Made by a program: the position numbers and the translations under genes
Part shown: positions 36,021 through 43,345 of the stretch, in pieces
Position numbering within the stretch: the first letter of the stretch is position 1
Layout of the letters: each line of letters starts with the position of its first letter
Notes under the pieces: model-generated
Databases searched by the model: none
The model's input: only the letters and a program-made list of their open reading frames with translations
What the model was told of the DNA's origin: nothing
Assembly (NCBI GenBank): GCA_964650485.1
Contig: CAZYTX010000005.1
Span: 54,453 to 118,452, forward strand
Reading direction: 5' to 3'
From: CAZYTX01 sp964650485
GTDB lineage: Bacteria > RBG-13-61-14 > DATKZS01
DNA: 64,000 bases

Positions 36021-37145
36021 TCAGGCCAGGCGCACGGCTTTTCTGAAAACCTCCAGGTTCTCCTCGATCATGCGCTCCTCGCTGAACTCCGCTTCAAGCC
36101 TTTGCCTGCCCGCTTGCCCCATCCGCTCTGCAAGCTCCGGATCCTCGAAAAGCCGCATGATGCACTCAGCCATTGCCTCCGAGTATCTGGGCTGGACCAG
36201 GAAGCCGGTGTCTCCGTGCTCGATGATCTCGGGTATCACCCCCACCCTGGAGCCGATCACGGGAATGCGCAGGGCCATCCACTCCAGTGCCACCCGGCAG
36301 TGGGCCTCGCTGCCCACCGAGGGTATTACAGCCACGTCTGCTGCCTGCATGTAATTTACGTGGTCGTTCCTGGGACCCACCAGTATGAACCTGTCCCGGA
36401 GGGGAGACCTCTTCAGCATGGGCATGAAAATGTCGCTCGGCTCGATGGACTTGTAGAGCAGGAGGAACCGGGAGCGCGGAAAACGGTTTGCCACCTCTTC
36501 AGCTGCCTTTAGAAAGAACTCATGGCCCTTGACGGGCTGGAACCTGGCTGCCACAGCGGCCACCCTCTCGCCGTCGCTGATTCCGAGCTCTTTCCTGGCC
36601 CTCTCACGGCTCCATCCGGGCTTGAGCTCATTGTTTCCAATGCCGAAGCGTATTACCCGCGTCCTTTCCTCTTCAATGCCGAGACGTATTACGAGCTCCT
36701 CCCGCAGGCGCTCACTGGAGGTTATGATCCAGTCGCTCCACCACTTGTGTACCCTGCGGTTCACCGGCAGAAGCCTGGGCATTCTCGACTCGGCCCTTGT
36801 CCGCACCACCGGGGCCCGGGCCTTGCTGGCGGCCCTGGCGATAACGGGGAATCCCTCCGACCTGTGGGCGTTCAAAAGGTGGAACCCGCCTTCAGTGATG
36901 AGATCGCGGACGAACTTATGCATGGACACTATCTTTGCGGGGTCCAGCGAGCCGGTGTCCCCTGCCTCGACCACTGGCAGCCCCTCCTGGCGCAGTCGCA
37001 GTGCAAGGGGGGATGCTGGCCTTGCCCACACCATGGCCAGGTGCCCTCTATTCATGAGGCCCCTGGCCAGCCTGTGCACGTACTCCGCTTCGGCGTTATA
37101 CCATTTTATATGGGCGGCTATGAGCACTTTCAGCGAGCCGCTCAT
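36021..37145 (-). CDS. GT4-family glycosyltransferase
   Basis: The 374-residue protein is a GT-B fold retaining glycosyltransferase: N-terminal VLIAAHIKWYNAEAEYVHRLARGL and C-terminal EAHCRVALEWMALRIPVIGSRVGVIPEII, with the EX7E pattern (Glu...Glu) of family 4, then a short amphipathic tail. The ATG at 37145 overlaps the upstream stop as ATGA; the 51-codon extension is inside that gene. It is the last gene of an LPS-core type operon and probably adds a sugar to the core or O-chain. Confidence 0.9.
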   Translation of the reverse strand: MSGSLKVLIAAHIKWYNAEAEYVHRLARGLMNRGHLAMVWARPASPLALRLRQEGLPVVEAGDTGSLDPAKIVSMHKFVRDLITEGGFHLLNAHRSEGFPVIARAASKARAPVVRTRAESRMPRLLPVNRRVHKWWSDWIITSSERLREELVIRLGIEEERTRVIRFGIGNNELKPGWSRERARKELGISDGERVAAVAARFQPVKGHEFFLKAAEEVANRFPRSRFLLLYKSIEPSDIFMPMLKRSPLRDRFILVGPRNDHVNYMQAADVAVIPSVGSEAHCRVALEWMALRIPVIGSRVGVIPEIIEHGDTGFLVQPRYSEAMAECIMRLFEDPELAERMGQAGRQRLEAEFSEERMIEENLEVFRKAVRLA

Positions 37146-38752
37146 TGTCCCGCATCCTGTGGGGGCGCCACGAATTCCATCTGCCACTCCATGAAGCGCT
37201 CCATGCATTGCTTTTTGTCGCCCTTCAGCAGTCTGAAGAAGCGCATGTACTCCTCGGCCAGCATGAGCCCGTCCGCGTATGATATTGGGAGCACGCACCA
37301 GAGGTCGAACACGTTCCTCATGAGGGTGCGGTCATTCAGGGCTTTCAGTCTTCTGAGGCGCTGAACGTTCAGGATCCTTATCTCGTGGGCGCCTTCTTCC
37401 GTGTGCCTCACCCACAGGTCGTCACCAGATGGCCTTGGGAAGTGCCATCCCGCCTCGTGCAGTGCCTGGAGGTACCTGGCAACTCTTATAATGAACTTGC
37501 GGTCCCATGGCAGGCCGGAGAACTCGTCCGCCACCCTCCTGGCCAGGTACTCGGCAAGGTTGTACTCGCCCTTGCCCGGGACCCTGGTGAAAATGCTGCC
37601 CTCGTGCCCTCGCTTCTTCTCCAGGGCCGCCATCACGGGAAAGTGCGATATGCCGTGGTGGTCCAGCACCACGCTGGCAAGAAAGGCGTGCCTGGCCCGG
37701 TTGTTGCGGGTCCCGGCAAAGCCGTCCTCCCCAAGGCACTGTATTGCCAGAAGCTCCACCGGGGGCTTGCCGTCGAGCATTTTCACCTTGACCCTTGCGT
37801 TGCGGTTCTGCGGCAGGTCCTTTATGACCTCCAGCAGAGAGTTCTGGTACAGGGGCTTTTTGAGGAACACCCTCTGGTCCCCGGCATCGAACCAGAAATA
37901 CGGGTCCCTCCTTTGCATGACCGCCTTCTCCACCTGCTTCTCCTCTCTCCTCTTGAGCTCGGACGACAGGTCTATGATCCTCTTTACCATATCCTGGAAC
38001 TCGGCAGCGGAGAGTTCGTCTGGAGCTAAGTAATCCCTGAAGAAGCGAATCCTGTAGCCCTGACTGAACAGTGGAGAGAAGCTCTTGTGGAACCTGGCCA
38101 GCTCCAGCACCCTGTGCTTTCCCGAGATGCCTTTGCCCCACCTGGAAAGGCATGAGCTGCCCAGGTCTTTGAATACCAGGCCGACTCCCCCTCCGGACCT
38201 GGGCGCGGCCATGATGTTGGACGGCTCGATATTGGGCCTGGAAATCCCCCGGTCGTGCATCTTGCGGATAACGCTTGCGAGCTCCTTTATCACCCTCCTC
38301 TTGTCCTGCGGCCTTGCACCCGGAAGCTCGGGCCTGAAGGTGGTCCTGAAGAAGTCGTCAAAGGGCTCGTGCGCGGTGAGACACTCCACCACCAGGTACT
38401 CCTCGGTGGCCAACAACCGCTTCCTCAAGACCCCCCTGGCCATGTGGGCCGCCACCGGCAGCCCCCTCCTCTCGTGCTCCGCGGCCATTTTCCATTCCCG
38501 CAGCAAGGGGCTTTTTAAGGGCCTTATGACCCCCCCCCTTCGAAAAATCTTGACCATGAGCTCCCCCGGAAGCCCCGGGCGGTTGGTCTTTACAGTGAAT
38601 AACGTGGTGTTAGGGTCCTTGTAAAACACCCTTTTGTCGTAGCCGCCGAGCGGAGTGCCAAGCTCCTCCAGCAGGGGTGTAAGACCCTCCTGGAATCGTG
38701 GATTTATCTCCCAGCGAATGTTTGCCACCCTCTTCTTTGAAATGCCCGACAT
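37142..38752 (-). CDS. tandem WaaP/Kdo-kinase-like protein with degenerate active sites
   Basis: The 536-residue protein contains two LPS-kinase-like lobes. In lobe 1 the catalytic loop reads MHDRGISRPNIEPSNIM, aligned to the family's LHxxGxxHRDLxxxNxL: the HRD histidine and aspartate are RPN, while the later Asn and the metal Asp (VFKDLGSS) remain. In lobe 2 the loop reads LHEAGWHFPRPSGDDLWV and the metal Asp is ILNVQR, so both catalytic residues are gone. The operon (heptosyltransferase before, GT4 after, ATGA overlap) points to the LPS core, where WaaP-type kinases phosphorylate heptose. It may be a structural or regulatory pseudokinase. Alignment is by eye. Confidence 0.72.
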   Translation of the reverse strand: MSGISKKRVANIRWEINPRFQEGLTPLLEELGTPLGGYDKRVFYKDPNTTLFTVKTNRPGLPGELMVKIFRRGGVIRPLKSPLLREWKMAAEHERRGLPVAAHMARGVLRKRLLATEEYLVVECLTAHEPFDDFFRTTFRPELPGARPQDKRRVIKELASVIRKMHDRGISRPNIEPSNIMAAPRSGGGVGLVFKDLGSSCLSRWGKGISGKHRVLELARFHKSFSPLFSQGYRIRFFRDYLAPDELSAAEFQDMVKRIIDLSSELKRREEKQVEKAVMQRRDPYFWFDAGDQRVFLKKPLYQNSLLEVIKDLPQNRNARVKVKMLDGKPPVELLAIQCLGEDGFAGTRNNRARHAFLASVVLDHHGISHFPVMAALEKKRGHEGSIFTRVPGKGEYNLAEYLARRVADEFSGLPWDRKFIIRVARYLQALHEAGWHFPRPSGDDLWVRHTEEGAHEIRILNVQRLRRLKALNDRTLMRNVFDLWCVLPISYADGLMLAEEYMRFFRLLKGDKKQCMERFMEWQMEFVAPPQDAGQ

Positions 38753-38792
38753 TCACATATCCCCGTGCCAAGCACCACTTTTCTACCGTATG

Positions 38793-39842
38793 TCAAAAGC
38801 GCTTTCCTAATAGCTCGTTTGCCGCCTTCACAACCTGTTCAGGGGTTACGGTCTCCATGCACTTGAAGTGCCCCTCGGGACAGCGCTTTGCACCGTGGAG
38901 ACTGCAGGGCCTGCATGCCAGCTCATTGTTTTCCACCACCTTGTTTCTCCTCTGCCAGGGAGAGAAGCCCTGGCTGGAGGACGTAGGTCCGAAAACAACC
39001 ACCGCCGGCACCTGCAAAGCGCTTGCTATGTGGGCCGGTGCGCTGTCGTTGGTTATCACCAGGTGCATTGAGAAAAGCAACCTGTTAAGATCTTTCCGGC
39101 CGACCTTGCCGGACATGTTGATCACCGGCCCGCGGGAGTAGGCCCCGACTTCACTGGCAGCCTCCCGGTCCTGCTCCATGCCCAGCACGTAGACGGCTGC
39201 ATCCCGCTCCTCCCTCAACCTGTCCCCCACCCGGGCAAAGCCCTCCGGCAGCCACCTCTTGGTGTTCCATATGCTCCCCGGAAACAGGCCCACCCTTAGC
39301 TTGCCGGCTCCATCGCCAAGGAGGTCTTGTTTTGCCGGCTCCATTTCCGGCAGACAAAGCCCGGGCTCGAACCCCTCCGGGGGCCCGGAGAGAGGGACCA
39401 TGAGCTCCAGGTTCCGCAACACCTCGTGCTTGTCCGGGTCCCGGGGCGCCCGGTGGGTGTAGAGCCAGGGAAACACCGAGGTTGCAAAACCTATCCTTTC
39501 GGGTATGCCTGCCATCTTGAGCAGGAGGGCGGTGCGGGCCGAGCGGTGAGTTGACACGGCCGCGTCGAACCCGAGCTCTCGCAGCTCCGCGGCTTTCTTG
39601 CGCAGCCCGTTTATGCCCCTCTCCGCTTCCCTTTTATCATAGGTCATGAACTTATCCACGAAAGGTAGTGCTGATATGAGCTCAACCGTTCCGGGGGTGC
39701 CCAGGAAAACGATAAAGCCGTCATTAAAGCGCTCACGCAAGGCCCTTAGCAGGGGCGTTGTCAGGACCACGTCGCCGACAAATGCGGTGTTAACGACCAG
39801 CACCCGCAAATTTCCTTCCCCTTTTTGCCGGGCCGCTTTCAT
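38793..39842 (-). CDS. waaF: GT9 heptosyltransferase (WaaF type)
   Basis: The 349-residue protein has LRVLVVNTAFVGDVVLTTPLLRAL (12-35), VGLFPGSIWNTKRWLP, and LVITNDSAPAHIASALQVPAVVVFGPT, the ADP-heptose binding part of family 9. The C-terminal CRPCSLHGAKRCPEGHFKCM cluster is typical of WaaF/heptosyltransferase II. It adds L-glycero-D-manno-heptose to the inner LPS core. The start at 39842 overlaps the Trm112-like stop as ATGA; a longer frame is rejected. WaaC and WaaF are hard to separate without a tree. Confidence 0.88.
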   Translation of the reverse strand: MKAARQKGEGNLRVLVVNTAFVGDVVLTTPLLRALRERFNDGFIVFLGTPGTVELISALPFVDKFMTYDKREAERGINGLRKKAAELRELGFDAAVSTHRSARTALLLKMAGIPERIGFATSVFPWLYTHRAPRDPDKHEVLRNLELMVPLSGPPEGFEPGLCLPEMEPAKQDLLGDGAGKLRVGLFPGSIWNTKRWLPEGFARVGDRLREERDAAVYVLGMEQDREAASEVGAYSRGPVINMSGKVGRKDLNRLLFSMHLVITNDSAPAHIASALQVPAVVVFGPTSSSQGFSPWQRRNKVVENNELACRPCSLHGAKRCPEGHFKCMETVTPEQVVKAANELLGKRF

Positions 39843-40027
39843 TCTTTTATGGGTTTTGCGTGCTCTATGATCATGTCCGGCACCCACACGTCCTCGCCGT
39901 ACTTCTCTACCGGGTAGCGGAGCCCACACTTTTTGCAATCGAGACCAGTGCCGCTCTCCACCTGTTCGAGCGGGCCGTGGCATTTGGGGCAAACCAGCTT
40001 CTCCATGAGATCGGGATCAATGCCCAT
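39839..40027 (-). CDS. Trm112-like small zinc protein
   Basis: The 62-residue protein has two CxxC pairs, LVCPKCHGPL and LDCKKCGLRYPV, and ends VPDMIIEHAKPI, the layout of bacterial Trm112/YcaR proteins. These often lie next to LPS or lipid A genes and are thought to bind zinc. GGAGGTGAATTTA precedes the ATG at 40027. It is the first gene of the LPS-core cluster. Confidence 0.92.
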   Translation of the reverse strand: MGIDPDLMEKLVCPKCHGPLEQVESGTGLDCKKCGLRYPVEKYGEDVWVPDMIIEHAKPIKE

Positions 40028-40159
40028 TAAATTCACCTCCTGAAAAGATGTACTCATCCATTATTAAATTAACAAAGCAAGGCGCTATTGGCAAAAAAGC
40101 GGCCTGGAGAGCGCATTTGTTTGACCGCTTATCTTTTCTTTGTTAGCCTTTTTTATACG

Positions 40160-40180
40160 GGGGGCGCAACAGGCGCCCCC
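40160..40180. other. strong intergenic hairpin between divergent genes
   Basis: GGGGGCGC (40160-40167) and GCGCCCCC (40173-40180) form a perfect 8-bp G+C stem with a 5-base loop. No T-run follows on either strand, and the genes on both sides are transcribed away, so it is not an ordinary terminator. It could be an operator, or a 5'-leader structure of the GH1 mRNA. Confidence 0.6.
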
Positions 40181-40222
40181 TGCATTATAATAACGAGTCC
40201 AAGTCCAGGGGGAATGCTTTAG

Positions 40223-41530
40223 GTGACGGACAAAAAATCTTCATTTCCGAAGACTTTCGCATGGGGCGTAGCAGCGGGCGGCCCCCAGAGTGACGGTGTG
40301 GCCGAGGGCTCCGACTGGATGATCAGGGAACGCAAGGGCGAGGCTCCTGAAAGCGGGCAAGGCAACGGAAGGCGGACCATGTTCGACCGGGACATGCTTC
40401 GTCTTGCCGAGGCCGGCATAAAAGACTACAAAACCAGCGTTGACTGGTCCAGGATAGAACCGCAAAAAGGGGTGTACGACAGGGAGGCCATCGAGCAGTA
40501 CAGGGCCATGATGGAAGCGGCCCGGCGCAGGGGCATAAACATATGGATCACGCTTCACCATGTTGTCCTCCCGGCGTGGTTCGCCAGGATGGGCGGTTTC
40601 GCGGACGAGGCCGCACTTATGTACTGGCACCGCTTTGTGGAGCTCATGGCAAAGGAATTCGGTCGCCTGGCCGAGTTCTGGATACCGGTGCACGAGCCTG
40701 TGACCTATGCCGCGGGGTCCAACCTGCTGGGCATCTACCCCCCGGCAAAGAGGCGCATGGACAGGTTCGCGGAAATGGTGGTGCGAATCCTCCGGGCTCA
40801 TGGAGACGCCTATAAAATCCTGAAGACATACCTGCCTCCTGGTGCAAGGGTGGGCATGTCCGCGCTGGTGGTCCCGGTCTCTCCCATGGACCCCGAGCAT
40901 CACCCCGACGTTATCTCCTCGGATTTCATTGACAGCATGATAAACCGCCCGCCCCTGGAGGCCGTGCGCGCCGGCGTGGTCTCCATGCCCGGCAAGGGGG
41001 CAGCGGACGTGCCCTCCTGCCTGGGATCCGCAGACTTTATATTGCTTGGCTATTGGTTCAGGTTCCTGGCCGGCAGGGACGCGGCCCCCGCGGAGTGCTT
41101 CCTCGAGAGGCTCTCCGGGCTTGAGGGCATGCCCGGCATGCAGGCCCATTCTTCGGGGGAGGAAAAAACCGAGATGGACGCAGGCGCCTGTCCCGCCGGC
41201 GTATACGACTCCATCAAAAGGGTGCACGGCTCGGGGCTCAATAAGCCTATCTACATAAGCACCGGCATCCCCACCCGGGACGAGGCCCTCCGGCAAAGGT
41301 ATCTGTTCCACACGCTCGAAAAGGTGAGGGAAGCCATAAGCCAGGGGCTTGACGTGCAGGGCTTTTTGTACTCATCGGACGTGGACTCCTACGAGTGGGA
41401 CAAGGGCTTCGACCTGCATTACGGGCTCTGGGGGTTTGACCCGGAGACCTTCGAGAGACAGAAGAGACCGGCCGCGGACCTCTTCTCGTCCGCGGCAAAA
41501 AGCGCCGTCCTGCCGGAAGCACCCGAATGA
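40223..41530 (+). CDS. GH1-like protein lacking the catalytic nucleophile
   Basis: The 435-residue protein follows glycoside hydrolase family 1 throughout: FPKTFAWGVAAGGPQ (8-22), LHHVVLPAW (111-119), acid/base Glu158 in IPVHEPV (usually NEP), and SSDVDSYEWDKGFDLHYGLW (384-403, usually SLxDNFEW). The nucleophile segment that normally reads YITENG is YISTGIP (344-350), so the Glu is missing and the loop is one residue shorter. It may be inactive as a retaining glucosidase, a binding protein, or use another mechanism. The start is GTG behind AGGGGGA. No signal peptide. Confidence 0.82.
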   Translation: MTDKKSSFPKTFAWGVAAGGPQSDGVAEGSDWMIRERKGEAPESGQGNGRRTMFDRDMLRLAEAGIKDYKTSVDWSRIEPQKGVYDREAIEQYRAMMEAARRRGINIWITLHHVVLPAWFARMGGFADEAALMYWHRFVELMAKEFGRLAEFWIPVHEPVTYAAGSNLLGIYPPAKRRMDRFAEMVVRILRAHGDAYKILKTYLPPGARVGMSALVVPVSPMDPEHHPDVISSDFIDSMINRPPLEAVRAGVVSMPGKGAADVPSCLGSADFILLGYWFRFLAGRDAAPAECFLERLSGLEGMPGMQAHSSGEEKTEMDAGACPAGVYDSIKRVHGSGLNKPIYISTGIPTRDEALRQRYLFHTLEKVREAISQGLDVQGFLYSSDVDSYEWDKGFDLHYGLWGFDPETFERQKRPAADLFSSAAKSAVLPEAPE

Positions 41531-41658
41531 AGCCGCTCTCTGGACCAGTCTTATATATACGCTTTAGCTTTGCTCTACTTTTTATTGCCTCTTGCACGGC
41601 CGGCTCTTGCGAGGAAGGCGGGAACAAGGAGGTCTTGCGGGAGGCGGGATGGCGGATA

Positions 41659-42831
41659 TCACACTTTCGCCTTCTTGTCGAAGAGCAGCCTCACCATGTT
41701 CCAGCCCAGGTCCGCGGCAAGGCTCGCGACCGTAAGGTCCACGTTTTCCATGCGATCGTCGCGCCAGTGCCAGTGCTTCGGCATGCCGTCGTCGCCCAGG
41801 GCCGTGATCCTGAGCGTCTTGTAGCCCCTGGCGAGCGCGGCCAGGGCGTCCCTGCTCGCGACACCGGTGGTCGCGGCATCCAGGTCGGAAAAGCGCGGGT
41901 CCCCGGCGCCGGCCTTGGCCGCGGCCTCCAAGAGCTCCGGGTCCGCCTCCATACTAAATAGCATGCCCTCGCCTTTTATATACGAGAGCTTGCCCCCTCC
42001 AACTCCCTCGAAGACCAGGAAGCGGGTCGAGTCCTTTGCAAGCTCCTGTCCCTCGCCTTGCAGGAAATGTATCATCCCCTCCGGGCCGGCCTCTCCGCCG
42101 CCCGTAAAAAGGACCACCACCCCCCATCCCTTGGGCACGCCCTCATCTTTCAGCCTCCTTGCAAGCTCCATCACCACCGCCACCCCGGATGCATTGCAAG
42201 ATGAGCCGTTCACCGGCTCACCCCTTATCTCCCTCTCCGCGAGCAGGAAGCACATGAAAAGCACGTAGGCCGCGGGCACGGGCACGGCCCAGTCTAGCAC
42301 CCATTCAAAGCTATCGGGTAATACCAGCCTGGCCGCGGTCAAGAGGGTCAGCGCCGCGATCATGACCAATGACACGGTAAAATACGAGCTCAGGCTCCCC
42401 CTCATCCCCGGGCTGGACATTATGCCCGTTTTGGCGGTGTCATAGTGCGCCACGAGCACTAGCGCGTTTTTTCGCCCGTCCCTGGAGGGGACCCTGGAGA
42501 CGACGTTATGTGAGAGTCCCCTTGGCGCCCAGCTTGAAAGGGGCGAGAACCTGGTGGTGTGCTCGCCGAAGAACAGCGCCGCGAACAGGAGGGCCGCGAG
42601 CGTTCCGGGCAGGGGGAAATACGCTCCCGTTATGGCCGCGGCCGCGAAGCCTAGGTAGAGTATGATGTGCACGCAGGAAAAGGTGGTGCGGGTGCCGAAG
42701 GGGTCCAGGCGCGCCTTGTATCCCATCTCCTCGATCTTCTGCCTCAAGTACTCCGCGGCCCTTCTTTCATTGTGTGATGCCGGCAAGCGGTGGGGCAGAG
42801 CCGAGAGGCTCGAGATCACCTCGTAAATCAT
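41659..42831 (-). CDS. membrane-bound M28-type peptidase-like protein
   Basis: The 390-residue protein has an M28 aminopeptidase fold (VLVAHYDTAKTG with His/Asp; VVVLFTGGGEAGPEGM; HWHWRDDRMENVD) split by three or four transmembrane segments (about 52-92 and 150-200). The bridging metal ligand, normally in a GAxDNASG motif, is SSCNASG here, so Asp is replaced by Cys; the usual GEE is GEA. Metal binding or catalysis may be altered. The family cleaves N-terminal residues from peptides. The stop of a DciA-like gene upstream is 7 bases away. Confidence 0.75.
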   Translation of the reverse strand: MIYEVISSLSALPHRLPASHNERRAAEYLRQKIEEMGYKARLDPFGTRTTFSCVHIILYLGFAAAAITGAYFPLPGTLAALLFAALFFGEHTTRFSPLSSWAPRGLSHNVVSRVPSRDGRKNALVLVAHYDTAKTGIMSSPGMRGSLSSYFTVSLVMIAALTLLTAARLVLPDSFEWVLDWAVPVPAAYVLFMCFLLAEREIRGEPVNGSSCNASGVAVVMELARRLKDEGVPKGWGVVVLFTGGGEAGPEGMIHFLQGEGQELAKDSTRFLVFEGVGGGKLSYIKGEGMLFSMEADPELLEAAAKAGAGDPRFSDLDAATTGVASRDALAALARGYKTLRITALGDDGMPKHWHWRDDRMENVDLTVASLAADLGWNMVRLLFDKKAKV

Positions 42832-42838
42832 GTGCGAG

Positions 42839-43312
42839 CTATTCCCGGGCTCTCCCGGCGCTTTTAAGCAGGGTCCGGAGCACCTGCTCGCGCAGCCTGG
42901 GGTCCGCTATAACGGAGGCCGCCCGCCTGGCCTCCTCGATCACGGACTGGTCAAGCTCCGTCTCCTCTTCATCTTCCCGCCCTTTCTCCTCGGGCTCGCC
43001 GGGCTCCTCCTGCCACATCCCCTGCTTGAACCTTATCTCGCGGACCACGTCCCTGCCCAGTACCCGGTTCAGCTTGCGCTTTATGTCCCTTTTCATGAAG
43101 GAGAGCTCCTGCATCCAGGCGCTGTCCTTGACAGCCACCACCAGCCGCCCGTTATGGACGGCCACCGGTCTTGTGCATTTCGAGATCGGCTCGCCCACGG
43201 CTTTATCCCAGACGTTGAACAGCTCCTGCTCTTTTGATACGCGGTCCAGTCCCCATCCCTTGAGAAGGGAGTCCACTACGTCTCTTACGTGCCTGGGCTT
43301 TCTCTTTTTCAC
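42839..43312 (-). CDS. dciA: DUF721/DciA-family protein
   Basis: The 157-residue protein has the DciA/DUF721 domain (VVDSLLKGWGLDRVSKEQELFNVWDKAVGEPISKCTRPV, then NGRLVVAVKDSAWMQELSFMKRDIKRKLN, about 11-90), which assists loading of the replicative helicase DnaB. An acidic linker and a C-terminal helix follow (EEARRAASVIADPRLREQVLRTLLKS). The start is GTG behind AAAGGAA. Neighbours give no extra hint. Confidence 0.88.
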   Translation of the reverse strand: MKKRKPRHVRDVVDSLLKGWGLDRVSKEQELFNVWDKAVGEPISKCTRPVAVHNGRLVVAVKDSAWMQELSFMKRDIKRKLNRVLGRDVVREIRFKQGMWQEEPGEPEEKGREDEEETELDQSVIEEARRAASVIADPRLREQVLRTLLKSAGRARE

Positions 43313-43345
43313 TTTCCTTTTCCCGAGTGGACCCGTAGGGGCGGA

